Origin: Pholiota molesta
Lineage: Eukaryota > Basidiomycota > Agaricomycetes > Agaricales > Strophariaceae
Assembly: GCA_014925825.1 (NCBI GenBank)
Contig: JACGCK010000006.1
Coordinates: forward strand, 372,001-436,000
Length of the DNA stretch: 64,000 nucleotides
Direction: 5' to 3'
The position numbers were made by a program, and so were the translations under genes. Shown piece by piece: positions 1 to 10,836 of the stretch. Under the pieces are notes generated by a model that worked only from the letters and a program-made list of their open reading frames with translations, did not search any database and had not been told where the DNA came from. Every line of letters begins with the position of its first letter. The stretch's first letter is position 1.

Positions 1-1
1 G

Positions 2-768
2 TCATTAGTTATTTGCAATGACTGTTTCGCCTACATCTGTGGTGTGATGTTTGGACGTACTCCCCTCATCAAATTATCCCCCAAAAAGACAGTTGAAGGT
101 TTCCTTGGGGCCTTCGTCAGCACAATTCTATTCGCAATCCTTTGGGGGACCTTCTTTATGAAATTTGACTATATGATCTGTCCTGTCCATGATTTGGGTG
201 TGAGTGCGTTCAGCTCCACTACCTGCGCACCAAATCCTGTATTTGTCTGGAAAACAGTTGAGGTTTGGCGTCCTCTATCGGCGGTTTTGACAGCTTTGGT
301 GCGTCTCCATTATCGTTATTCGCTTGGTGAGGTTCCTTCATATCCTCCATAGACAACCCAACCTATCAAGACAATATCGTATGCCCCATACCAGTTACAT
401 CTTTTCGTCCTTGCCTGCTTTGCATCTTTGGTCGCGCCTTTCGGGGGTTTCTTTGCTTCTGGCTTCAAGCGCGCATTCAATATCAAAGATTTTGGTCACA
501 GTATACCAGGCCATGGTGGGATGACCGATCGCATGGATTGCCAGTATGTTCTTTATCTTCAATAAATCCATTTAATTTTCTGACCTGGTCTCTCAGGTTC
601 TTGATGGGTGTCTTCACCTATGTATATTACAGCAGTTTAATTCGTGTTAATCATGTTACTGTCGGCAACATCCTACAAACGATCGTTAGCGGCCTTACGG
701 TGGACCAACAATTGGAACTGGTCCGTGATTTGTCAAGATATTTGGAGGGGCAGGGGATTTCAGTATGA
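2..768 (+). CDS. CDS1: Phosphatidate cytidylyltransferase (CDP-diacylglycerol synthase), 3' part
   Basis: Makes CDP-diacylglycerol from phosphatidic acid and CTP in the ER membrane, feeding phosphatidylinositol and phosphatidylserine synthesis. The gene enters from the left edge, so the N-terminus is missing. The visible part starts with [18 protein letters not shown] and [13 protein letters not shown], which are typical of the family, and continues with [18 protein letters not shown] and the signature-like [19 protein letters not shown]. An intron at about 299-352 (GTGCGT..ATAG) removes an in-frame stop at 350 and joins TAL to TTQPIKT. A second intron at about 549-597 joins MDCQ to FLMGVFTY. 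The C-terminus YLEGQGISV ends in TGA. The 3' end lies 130 bp from the convergent transglutaminase-like gene. Family assignment is firm; the symbol follows the yeast orthologue. Confidence 0.93.
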
Positions 769-898
769 AGCTTCTACAGTATGACATCCTAATACATACG
801 ATCCTATACCATTCTTTGAATCAAGGACTTGGGTACAAGCAAAAGGCATACATGATAATTGGAAAATGTCTCCCCTAAATCAATTTGAAATTGATATG

Positions 899-2374
899 CT
901 AAAGATGCATAATAGTCCATGAAGCAAGGCTTTTGAAAGACATTGCCTTTCTTCCTTTCGCTTTGGTGAATCCTGCAACACCCAATCCTCTTGCATCTTG
1001 CTGATTGACCGTATCAACGATACATAGCAGCACTGTTCCATTCCGAGGAGTGAAAATAGTTGCAATCCATGCCCCTTCTTCGTTGTTGTAGGTTACTGGA
1101 GTGAATTCTTTGTCAGATGTGGTAAGCACGAAAACATAGTTATCGGCTTCGGATGTCGACATATGCTCGCATCTCTTACAGACGCTGAACTTGGTATAAC
1201 GTTTTTCTAATATATCGCCGGTTGCGGGTTCTATTAGCAATGGGTGGAGACCAAACTCGGTAAATTCGGGGGTCAACTTCGGACCTTCTGGAGCCATAAT
1301 ATATTCCTCCCAAGTCGATTGTTCCTCCGTCAATTGGTAAGAAGGATCATCGGGGAAGTGTCTCCTCCCGAACTCGAGTGACGAAGCAATAAACCATGTT
1401 GGATTTAATTTGACTTCCCAAACAGTTCCGTTGAGAGCACCTGCTCCCCAACACGAGTCGATCAGATGCCATTCTTCGCCCAAGTAGACGCAGTTCCAGG
1501 CATGATTCATTGTCTGTTCCGGAATAGGATCACCTTCGGACAAACTGTGGTAGCCATATCCTTTGCCATGGCCAGTAACTTTGTGCGCCTGCAGACCGAC
1601 GAGGGTGGCCAAATATTCGAATAGACCTGCATAACCATCACAGACTGCAAGTCCGGACGATAGTGTCGATTCTGGAGTTGCTGCCTGTATATTGCCCGAA
1701 AGAAAAGATTCAACGTCGTAGATGATATTACGGTGCAACCAGGTGTACAAGGCTCTCGCTTTGTCCACGTCGTCTTCGAATGGTTCTGTCAACGCAGAAG
1801 CCAGGTATTCGAGGGAGTGGATTGTATGTCGTGGAAATAATGCTGCGTGTGCATCTACTCCTGAAAAATCTCGACATTGAATACACGATGGGTGATCAAA
1901 AGAAGCCTCGTTGAATTCGGCGACATCGCGAGGGGCCTGAAGCACAGGTCTAGAGGCTAAATTCACGGGCGGTGGGATTGGAGACGCATGCTCGTCAGGA
2001 ACAAACACTGGCGGCAAACGCCTTGGAGGAAGTTTGACGGGCGGTGGGATTTCGGATGAAAAATCTGTTGAATCGAGTGCAGATTTACGGCGTGCAGGTG
2101 GTGGTGGTGGTGGTCGCCTTGCCAGTAACTTGGCAAGATCAGGAGCATCGGAAGCTGATATCACTTCGACATCAGCGCCGGTCACGGTCCGACTACGAGG
2201 TGGCATCTGCGGGGGGGCTCGAGACGGCGGTGTAGGAAGCGTATTGCCCGCATTGAGACCGAGTAGCGCTATACGTGCCGCTAAACTTTGCACTTGCAGT
2301 GTTTCTGAGTCAGGTGTATTTGAAATTGGGTTTACGGGTTTCGGTGGAGGAACCAGAACGGGGCGACGGGGCAT
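899..2374 (-). CDS. KY-type transglutaminase-like protein with proline-rich N-terminus
   Basis: A single-exon protein of 491 residues. Residues 1-155 are proline-rich and basic, with stretches such as RRPPPPPPARRKSA and PPPVKLPPRRLPP that look like SH3 ligands. Residues about 195-310 form a transglutaminase/protease-like core of the kyphoscoliosis-peptidase type. A Cys-His-Asp triad is visible in SGLAVCDGYAGL (C about 245), TMNHAWNCVYL (H about 291) and WHLIDSCWGAG (D about 306). The C-terminal third matches the KY extension. Fungal relatives include the cytokinesis protein Cyk3, whose domain is often catalytically dead and which carries an SH3 domain. Here all three triad residues are present and no SH3 domain is seen. 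A role in cytokinesis or cell-wall assembly is inferred. The start follows an upstream stop and is the first ATG of the frame. Confidence 0.8.
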   Translation of the reverse strand: MPRRPVLVPPPKPVNPISNTPDSETLQVQSLAARIALLGLNAGNTLPTPPSRAPPQMPPRSRTVTGADVEVISASDAPDLAKLLARRPPPPPPARRKSALDSTDFSSEIPPPVKLPPRRLPPVFVPDEHASPIPPPVNLASRPVLQAPRDVAEFNEASFDHPSCIQCRDFSGVDAHAALFPRHTIHSLEYLASALTEPFEDDVDKARALYTWLHRNIIYDVESFLSGNIQAATPESTLSSGLAVCDGYAGLFEYLATLVGLQAHKVTGHGKGYGYHSLSEGDPIPEQTMNHAWNCVYLGEEWHLIDSCWGAGALNGTVWEVKLNPTWFIASSLEFGRRHFPDDPSYQLTEEQSTWEEYIMAPEGPKLTPEFTEFGLHPLLIEPATGDILEKRYTKFSVCKRCEHMSTSEADNYVFVLTTSDKEFTPVTYNNEEGAWIATIFTPRNGTVLLCIVDTVNQQDARGLGVAGFTKAKGRKAMSFKSLASWTIMHL

Positions 2375-3121
2375 TGGTGGTTTAACAGACCATTTGATTC
2401 GAAGGTAACTTGCACATCACCATCCCTGCACTTTTATACAGAGCCTCGTGCTATATACAAGGTTCCGTTTTCATGGTAACTCGAATGAAATAGATGGGCA
2501 GAAAGTACTTGTAGAGAATCAATATCAGATTTGGTGACCAGTGACTGATGCACATCAGTTTTCTCAAACCGCCAGGCGCCAGCCAGGCCCAGCTGTTGAC
2601 AACACATTTGAGAACGATTCATCATTTAACGTGACCTTAAGTGTGTCGTGAACGTACATCATCATGAATAGAAATGAATACTATATAGCTGACAAGGAGT
2701 CTGGACTCTACTGTAATTCAACAAGTTCTTTGTTTTTTTTTTTTTTTTTTTTGCGGGAAAACACGAACCGTGGAATGCATTCCCATGACCTGTCCAGAGT
2801 TGTGGAAGGGGGGATAACTCGGCTTTAAAACCAGGAAAGGTGCCGAGTTGAAACTCGATATCTTACACACCAATGCAAGGAAGGCTACATACAGAGCAGC
2901 ACAAAACAAAACACGATCAACAATAAACACGATCTCATTCGATTTATCGGTTGGACAGAAAGGATTCTCAGTGTGGTCCAAGGTCTTATCAGAAAATTGT
3001 TATCGGGAGCCACAACGGGGCATTGAGGCATAGGTGTTGAGACAACATACTATTGAAGTGCTCGGCATGTTATGAGGTGGATCATAGAAGCTAGCGACAG
3101 AATAGAGGAACAGGAAACAAT
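2375..3121. other. Intergenic: promoter side of the KY gene and 3' flank of RPS23
   Basis: No gene is supported here. The stretch holds a run of 20 T at 2733-2752 (poly(A) on the strand of the KY gene), a possible poly(dA:dT) nucleosome-excluding element about 360 bp upstream of that gene's start. The right part is the 3' flank of the minus-strand RPS23 gene. Frames up to 87 codons occur but have no recognisable content. Confidence 0.5.
2733..2752 (+). repeat. T20 homopolymer run
   Basis: Twenty consecutive T between G residues, in the space upstream of the KY gene (A run on its strand). Such tracts often keep nucleosomes away from fungal promoters; that role here is inferred. Confidence 0.85.
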
Positions 3122-3787
3122 TTATGACCTGGGCTTTTCCTGCAGAAATAGTGAGATTTGGGTCACCCAACAACAAAGGAAGCGCACGAACCTTCTTCTC
3201 CTTCCACAGAGCAAGAAGACCAACACCGGAGACCTTCACAACCTTGAAACGCACACCGGGAATATCACCCTTCGCCTTTCCTCGGCGACCGAAGCCGGAA
3301 ATGAGGACTTCGTCATTCTCATCGACGAAGTTGAGGCAACCATCGTTCTGAATGGAATAAAAACATGTAGCAAGATCCAGAAAAAACAAAGTAAAGTGAA
3401 CGTACAGGAACGAAGGCGGTGACTTTTTTACCGTTCTTAATCAATTGAACACGGACACACTTGCGAATAGCAGAGTTGGGCTGCTTGGCCTCAACACCGA
3501 CTTTCTCCAAAACGATACCCTTCGCATGCGAAGAGCCACCAGTTGGGGAAGTCTTGTAGATGTTACCGAGGGCGCGCTTCTTGTAAGATTTGTCGGCCTA
3601 GAAAGCAATCGGTATGAGTCTGCTGAACTTGCGCTAGATACGGGCAAGATAACGAACCCATCGGTTTTCCCGACGGTCGGTCCGCAACTTGCGGGCGGCT
3701 TGAAGTCCACGAGGTTTGTTGGCTATACGAGAGAGAATAGTGAGACACGAGGAAGCTCGACGACAGTGGACTCGACCTACAGCCCAT
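3122..3787 (-). CDS. RPS23: 40S ribosomal protein uS12 (RPS23)
   Basis: Small-subunit protein at the decoding centre. Exons read on the minus strand give a short MGS start, then [83 protein letters not shown] and KEKKEKPRS, an almost invariant uS12 sequence. At least four introns interrupt it, including 3140-3191 (52 nt), which leaves the last five residues EKPRS plus stop on an 18-nt coding exon. The start at 3785-3787 is inferred: an intron after ATGGGCT joins it to CCAACAAACCT, giving MGSN; the exact first residues are less sure than the rest. The gene is divergent from the tyrosyl-tRNA synthetase gene, 274 bp between start codons. Confidence 0.95.
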
Positions 3788-4061
3788 TCTTGCGGTGGAG
3801 GACGATGCTGATGCTGGCGATGGCGAACTCGGGAAACAGCCGATAAACCTTATTTGCAAAAACTGTTACAGTTCCCAAACTCCGACATCCGCATGACCTG
3901 TCGGTAATTTCCGTGCCTGCGCTCATTGATAGCTGGGATGGAGAAGGATATTGAATGGCATGCTCGGCGATGACCTCTGTGTCGAGTTAGCTCCAAGTGT
4001 TGCAGGGCCGCGATCAACGACAGTGACCACTGATAGCTTTACCTCTTGTTTGTAGACCATC

Positions 4062-5835
4062 ATGTCGATCAGCCGCCATGCTTCCTCTAAACTCCTTCCT
4101 TTCATCCGTCAGAGACAATACCACGCTGTTCCTCTTCTAGAAGACCTCAGTGAACGAGGGTTCATTCAAGATGTCACCAGGTTTCATTTTTGGTCTCGGA
4201 CAGCCTCTCCGCACAATTGACTTTTCACCAGACGCGACGCGCTTGAAAGCGCCCTTCGGTCCAGAAAGCAAACGATTTATGCTGGCGTAGATCCAACTGC
4301 CAAGTCGCTACATATTGGTCATCTCGTTCCTTTGCTCACACTCCTTCACTTCCAACTTCATGGCCACAACGTCATCCCGATTGTAAGTGATTCGCAAGAC
4401 ATGAACTGGAACGTTCTGCCAACGCTTCTTAGATTGGAGGTGCAACGGGACGAGTTGGAGACCCGTCTGGACGATTAGTAGAACGCCAGCTTGCTGATAT
4501 TCAACAAGTCGAATCCAACGTATCCAACTTGACTGCAAGCATTCAACATTTCTTCCGACGTGCTCTCCTGTATGCTGGAACGCGTCTGGAACTGGAGCAG
4601 AGCGTCTACCGAGATCCAACCGTGGTCAACAACCTGGACTGGCATGAACCTTTCAGCTTGCTCCATTTCTTGCAAAAGGTCGGTGTTCATGTACGAGTGA
4701 ACACTATGTTGAATCGAGAGAGGTTAGCAATTATCTTCTTAACTCGTGGCACTTTATAAATTTGAAGCAGTGTTTCAGCGCGACTGAATGCTCAACAAGG
4801 GCTATCTTTTACAGAATTTACGTATCAGCTCTTACAAGCTTACGATTTCTATCATCTTCACAAACACTTTGGTTGCACAATACAGGTTGGGGGCTCAGAT
4901 CAATGGGGAAATATCGTGGCTGGTCTGGAATTGATTGGAAAACTCAACGCACCAACGTCGTCGGATGAAAGTTCCTTGGGAGAGGCCTTCGGGATTACTA
5001 CACCTCTGCTCACAACTTCCACAGGCGAAAAGTTTGGAAAAAGTGCTGGAAATGCAGTTTGGCTGGATTCTACTTTGACCAGCGTTTTTGATTTCTATCA
5101 AGTGCGTGGACTTTTCTCGACTCACTCGCATTAAATAATTTGGCGCTCTGTAGTATTTCCTCAAAGTTACAGACGCGGATGTCGGCAAGTACTTAAAATT
5201 ATTCACCCTCATACCACCCAAGGAAATCCATGAACTGGTTGCAGCTCATGAGGTATGTGCAAGTATTTTTCTTTCTTCTCATGTCCCACATGCCTAATTG
5301 CTTTTTATGTGTTAGGAGCAACCAGAAAAGCGTTTGGCCCAATTACGCCTCGCTGCGGAAGTGACAGAGATGGTCCATTTAAGTTCGTATATATCCAACA
5401 TCATCATGACCTCGGTCTGACATTCCTACAGAACATGGGGTCGTCCAAGCAGTCACTAAGACAAAATTATTATTTGGGTCAGATTATGCGGACTTGAAGG
5501 CTGAAGATATCATTTTTGCATTTGAAAACGACCCTCGTCTGGCTAAAGTTACGATGCAAGACATGATGGATATACCTGTTGGTAAATTATCTGCTAAATA
5601 TGGCCTTGTCTCATCCAACTGTTAGTCCCCTCGTTGACCGATTCTCGAACTCATAATGACACATTCTATAGCGGCATCTCGAACACTGATAGGATCCCGT
5701 GGATTATATCTCAACAATCGACCTGTACAAGACACGCAGCAGAAAATCACACAGGCCGACTTACTTGACGCCAAAATTGCTATTTTGCGTGCTGGAAAGG
5801 ACAAGACATTGATACTAGCGGCCACACAGTCGTAG
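4062..5835 (+). CDS. MSY1: Tyrosyl-tRNA synthetase, probably mitochondrial
   Basis: Class I synthetase that charges tRNA-Tyr. The bacterial-type TyrRS architecture points to the organellar enzyme, and the first 25 residues ([20 protein letters not shown]) are basic and hydroxylated like a mitochondrial presequence. Motifs: [20 protein letters not shown] (HIGH signature LHIGHL), [22 protein letters not shown], the KMSKS equivalent [13 protein letters not shown], and [17 protein letters not shown]. The C-terminal S4-like part ends [22 protein letters not shown]. About seven short introns; the first is 4181-4231, and it restores [19 protein letters not shown]. The 3' end is 118 bp from the convergent TM9SF gene. 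The MSY1 symbol follows the yeast mitochondrial enzyme; the family is certain, the compartment is inferred. Confidence 0.92.
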
Positions 5836-5953
5836 TTACCTTCGCCCTCATGTCCAGCCTTTTGATATTCCATGTCAATTGCCATCTCGCAGATTATTAG
5901 AGAGTGCTATTATGATATCTACGTACAATATTTAATCGATGCCAAGACACTTT

Positions 5954-8853
5954 CTAATCTATTCGTACTGCGCTGTAGAGTTTTCGAACAGCCCAATAGG
6001 ATGCGAAGAATCCGATCGTTCCTTCGCGAAACGAATCAGAGGGCTTTCAGAGTAACTGTAAGAGATGAATGCTTACCTGTTACCAAGAAGACCAGAACCG
6101 ACAGTAGCAGCAGATAACCTAGATAAAGAACAACACTTTGCAATGATTCGAGTCTAAGTTGCGATCCCCAATAGTACAACCCATATGCCATGACCCAAAA
6201 AGCGCTACCTCCTCCAATGAAAAAGGATTTCCAGTGCCACCTACGCATATGTGATAAGTTGACGTGAGTAATTGATCAGATAGGTCAGCTCACCTATATT
6301 CTTCGGCACATAGAAGGAAGTAGACGAATAGAATGGTAATAGTTGCAGTAGTCATAGCAATAGCTCCAGCAGTCAAAGCAAGGAAGCCAAAAGCATAGTA
6401 TGCTCGAGAGGCAAAAAGACTCGAGAACACGTAATAAAGTTCAACGAAAGCAGCACCTGCCATATAACGTTGAGCACTTATATCAAGGCTGAAGATTATT
6501 TAAGAAGTAAAGCATACCGAATGGGAGAATACCACTGAGCAGAGCCGCCGCCTAAAAAGAAAATGAGACAAAGAGCTTCGTATTAGAATATTTCAATCGA
6601 TACTTGCCCATGGCTTCAGATATTTAGGGCCTGGGGGGATTTGCCGAGGGATCGGGTTGACACGAACGGGATATCGTACAGCCTATTGCATTAGCCTGAG
6701 TTAGCGTCGGAGCGATTAGATTCGAATGGTGAGCATACTCCATGTTTAGATCCGAAATAAGAACCAACTGCGGACAGTGGGGCGGAGATCCCAAACCATA
6801 ACAAGATAATCGAAAGCAATGTACCTAAAGGGGCCGTAAATTTAACTCCAATCAATGTAAATTAATGAATATTGGACACGCACCAAAAGGTACAGAGCCA
6901 GAAGAACCCGCCGACAACAAAAACAAATTCAAGATGAAAATGACAGCGAAAACGAACCTGTAATTGGTATGTAACTGTCTCAATATCGTGCACAAAAGTA
7001 CACTTACGTCGGTAATACAGTGGCAGTTAAGAACGCATTCTTTCGACGGTTACCACCTCCAAGAGAAGCATAAACACGGCTAGAGAAGTAGCCGCTGATG
7101 CTATAAATGCATGTACTGATCAGGTGAGATATAACCAGTATTTTTATGAGATACTTACCTTCCAAAACATGACCAGCATATCATCATAACATTTGCCAAG
7201 GAGCCTCTGCTTGAAGGTGACAAAAAACCCAGTAAGGCAAAAACTGAGGCGAATCGGTTAAGTTGCAAAATATATCTTTCAGCACGGGCACGACGAACCT
7301 AATGTGATGATAACCATAGCAGCAATTTGACTTCCGTTTCCGACCAGAATTGACAAGACCAAAGGATTCTTAGGAGGGCGGAAGACTTCTCCATGAATGA
7401 GTTTCCATCCCCAATCTTCTTGGACATCCTCCTGAAAGTTTAATGAGCTGAGTTTTTGTTGTCACCAACATAGTGCGTACGCTAATATCGATGGCATTGT
7501 AACGGTGAATCTAAATATACAAAGTGAGTGAAAAGCCTTTACCATTTTTAATAGAACATACATCACGCGAGACATTCCGGAAAAGTATCATGGACACCAT
7601 AACACATAATAACACGACAACAACGAATGAGTTGATGAGACTGATCCAATGGATTCGGGGGTCGAAGACGTGAAGGTAATTATCCCAACGAGTAGCCTGC
7701 GGTATCAAAAATCAGAAAAGCAGGAAGCATACCAGACAATAAATCAGACTTGCCCATGGGGTATCTGATTGCTGAGACGCATAGAGATTGAGCCAGCAAC
7801 GCCAAGGTAATTTAGAATTACTTACGTTCCATGATACTCGGTAGGTATAACGAACAGGCTGTGTTTGATCCTCGTTCAATTGCAGTGGACTGGCTCCTCT
7901 GATATCACAGTTGGGTTCAGGACTCTGAGTCCCACCAATGCTGGATAAAATAACGAAGAATAAATCATTTACCAGAAGATTTCCTAGCGCAATGGAAATT
8001 GAGAACCAACCTTGCAGGCCATACCAAAACGCCGACTATTCGGAAAGTATCAGGACTAGGCTTGTGGTATCTGCAAAAACCAAGATATGGACGAGTTGTG
8101 TGAGAAAAGAAATTGGGAGAACCTTAAGACAATTTCGTAATGGTTATTTAGCGCTGGCTGATTTTGATACGGCCCTTCGTTATCTCCTAGGTTGAATCCC
8201 ATGTCGAAGAACAATTCCCCAGTAGTATTATCACGCTTCATTTCGGCTGCTGGGAGACCGTCCACGAGCCAATTTATGGCATAGTCTTCGCGAATACGAT
8301 CATTTATGAACTTGGCCTCGCTGCCTGAAACATCAGGGATATGGCAGAGTGTTTTGCAAGTGTCGTTATCCTTCAGCATTTTGATCTGCATATCATATGT
8401 AGTTTATAGCCAGTTGCAATCTAATTGCAATTGTGATACGCACGTCGAAAGGAGAATTAAAAATTCTGTCGCCAAACAGTATAGACCCCAAAGATTCTGG
8501 CTGTGTCTTGGGTCCTCCTTCTGGCTGGCAGAATCGTAGTTTCGGATTATAATAATCATCTGATTGATTTCAGTTGGTCAGTATCAGGAAACAGAGTTCA
8601 CGGCTGGTAGTCGGCGTACAGTTGATGAGCGATTGCTGGGGAAAAATGTGAGCATATGACGGTTAAAGGCCATTTACTGGAGGCTACGTACTACTTTGTC
8701 GTGGGTTCCAGAACGCATTGGCGTTAGCGCGTTCACGAAGAGGTCAACAGCTTCTCCTTCTGCATAGTTATGAGGGGCTGCGCCTGGAAGGTAGAAGGAG
8801 TGTATGCGCGGAAGCAAGGAAAGAAAGAGGACAGCCAGTACATGACGAGGCAT
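5954..8853 (-). CDS. Transmembrane 9 superfamily protein (nonaspanin, EMP70 family)
   Basis: Golgi/endosome membrane protein with a long luminal N-domain and nine C-terminal membrane spans, implicated in cargo sorting and adhesion. The N-terminus MPRHVLAVLFLSLLPRIHSF is a signal peptide, followed by the family hallmark YLPGAAPHNYAEGEAVDLFVNALTP with a short gap in my reading. Middle and C-terminal exons hold repeated hydrophobic segments. The last exon reads TIGFFASYWAVRKLYSAVRID then stop. The VRID end matches the KxD/E-type COPI/Golgi-retention tail of TM9SF proteins. The coding region is broken by a dozen or more short introns, so I could not assemble every exon. Only 122 bp separate its start from the divergent queuine transferase gene. 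Which yeast paralogue (EMP70, TMN2 or TMN3) it matches is not resolved. Confidence 0.9.
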
Positions 8854-8975
8854 GGTGGAGGCTGAGGCCGTTCCAAGGACGTGCCGCACGTCATTAACGA
8901 TGTTTGCCGACGGCACACAGGACAAACAGCGATCAGTGCTTAATTTTAGACCACTATCATCACTCTTTTCTCGCA
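8854..8975. promoter_or_regulatory. Compact divergent promoter, TM9SF / queuine transferase
   Basis: Only 122 bp separate the two start codons, so both 5' UTRs and any control elements must share this stretch. It is not visibly AT-rich and no TATA box is clear on either strand. The role is inferred from geometry. Confidence 0.5.
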
Positions 8976-10786
8976 ATGCAGTTCCAAGTCATCGCAAAAT
9001 GCAACACCACCAGGGCTCGCGTCTCGCGGATGACTCTCGCTCGTGGGTTTCTATAGTTGCTGCCAGCCAAAGTGCTTACGCAGTTTTAGATGGTGTCACG
9101 ATGTTGCCCACTTTCATGCCTGTCGCAACCCAGGCAGCTATTAAAGGCCTCACAGCAAACCAGATGGAAGCCCTTGGTGTTACACTTGTTTTGAACAACA
9201 CATATCACCTCAACCTTCGTCCCGGTCTAGAGGTTCTCCACCAGGCTGGAGGAGCACATAAATTCCAGGGATGGAATCGCAATTTGTTGACTGTCAGTGT
9301 GCAATCCAACTTCAAGTGCGCTTTTGGACATAAATGACTTCATTTTTGTGATTGAATCACAGGACAGCGGAGGATTTCAACTTGTCTCTTTAAGCAAATT
9401 TACAACGATCACAGAGGAAGGAGCTCTGTTCGCAAGTCCTTTTACTGGAGAACCTACGATGCTCACCGTGAGTCGAATTCAACATTCCTATACTATCTTT
9501 CAAGATTAACAGTCAAAGTAAGCCCGAAGAAAGCATCGCTATACAGCACACTATCGGCGCTGATATTATTATGCAGCTCGACGATGTGGGTGCGTGGATC
9601 ATATAGATTGTTCATCCCAGCGCACTAAATGAAATCAGTATCAAGTCTGACCACGGGTCCCCGAGTCGAAGAAGCCATGGACAGATCAATACGGTGGCTG
9701 GATCGATGCATCGCTCAGCATGAGAAGTCTGGAAAAAAGGATACTCAAAATCTCTTCGCTATTGTCCAAGGCGGTCTTGATCCTTCGTTACGAGATCGAT
9801 GTCTAGATGCAATGATAGCAAGGCGAGATAGTGTTGCGGGGTATGCCATTGGAGGCTTGAGCGGAGGTGAAGAAAAAGGTAAGTGTTGTTTTGGTCTCAT
9901 CTAATTCCATTCTCAGTTTGGAATCTAGATATCTTCTGGAGGGTGTAAGCGGAAGCTCTTTTTTCAGATGGTCGTTCATTACTTACTCAATCCTAGCATA
10001 AAACAATGCTGTGATAAATTACCTGAAGATAGTTCGTCCCTTTCCTTCCTCTTTCTTGTTGTTCGTTTGGTATTGAACACAGGTTCATGCAGGGCCCAGA
10101 TATTCTATGGGAATAGGATTCGCCGAAGATCTCCTTGTGTGTGTTGCTCTTGGTGTAGACATGGTTCGTTTCCGTTGAGGATATGACCTACGTATCATCC
10201 ATTGAACATGTTGATTACAGGCGGATTGCGTATTCCCTACTCGTACAGCTCGATTTGGGGTTGCTCTTACACATGATGGTCCACTCAATCTGAGTAAGTC
10301 GCAATGCCACTTGTAGGAATGTATTGGTATTGATGGTTATTGTGGTCGCTTAGAACTCAGCAAACATGCAAAGGAATTCCAAACCATCGACGAATCATGT
10401 CCATGCCCAACTTGCAGTGGTAAGACATCCAGAGCGATACTTCACCATCTTGTCACCCATGAAACCGCTGGCGCTCACGGTGCGTAGTAGTGAAGTATGC
10501 CACGGCAACACAGAAGTTTATCATGTATGCCTTTATAGCACTTACTCTCCATAATGTCGTGTTCCAAGCCCAGGTAATGGGTCGCGCACGGGAAGCGATC
10601 ATTGCAGGTAGCTTTCCAGATTATTTACGACAATTCTTCGCACGATATTTCGGCAGTGCTGGGTACCCAGAATGGTGCGTCAATGCACTTAGAAGTGTAG
10701 ATGTCGACCTGTTAGAAGGCAATCCAAACGCCACAGTCGTTTCAGGCAGTGGTGCAAAATGGGAATACGCTGCTGCCAACCCGTAA
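8976..10786 (+). CDS. QTRT1: Queuine tRNA-ribosyltransferase catalytic subunit (TGT)
   Basis: Exchanges guanine 34 of GUN-anticodon tRNAs (Asp, Asn, His, Tyr) for queuine; in eukaryotes it works with the QTRT2 subunit. Exon 1 gives [20 protein letters not shown], and a GTGGGT..TTTTAG intron joins it to [15 protein letters not shown]. Further motifs: [59 protein letters not shown] and [10 protein letters not shown]. The C-terminal zinc site [18 protein letters not shown] has its Cys residues intact and is followed by further conserved residues. The gene ends 50 bp before the convergent DBP10 stop. Queuine must be salvaged from outside the cell, because no eukaryote makes it. Baker's yeast lacks this enzyme, while many filamentous fungi and fission yeast keep it. 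Confidence 0.93.
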
Positions 10787-10836
10787 TACTATTCCAACAT
10801 GTATATCTACTCAGCCAAAATGATATGGACAAACGC

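Noticed and set aside
299..352. In-frame stop within CDS1
   Set aside because: It lies in a 54-nt intron with GTGCGT donor and CATAG acceptor; removal restores conserved sequence.
2034..2408. Gly-rich plus-strand frame antisense to the KY gene
   Set aside because: Mirror of the proline-rich coding stretch on the other strand; composition shadow only.
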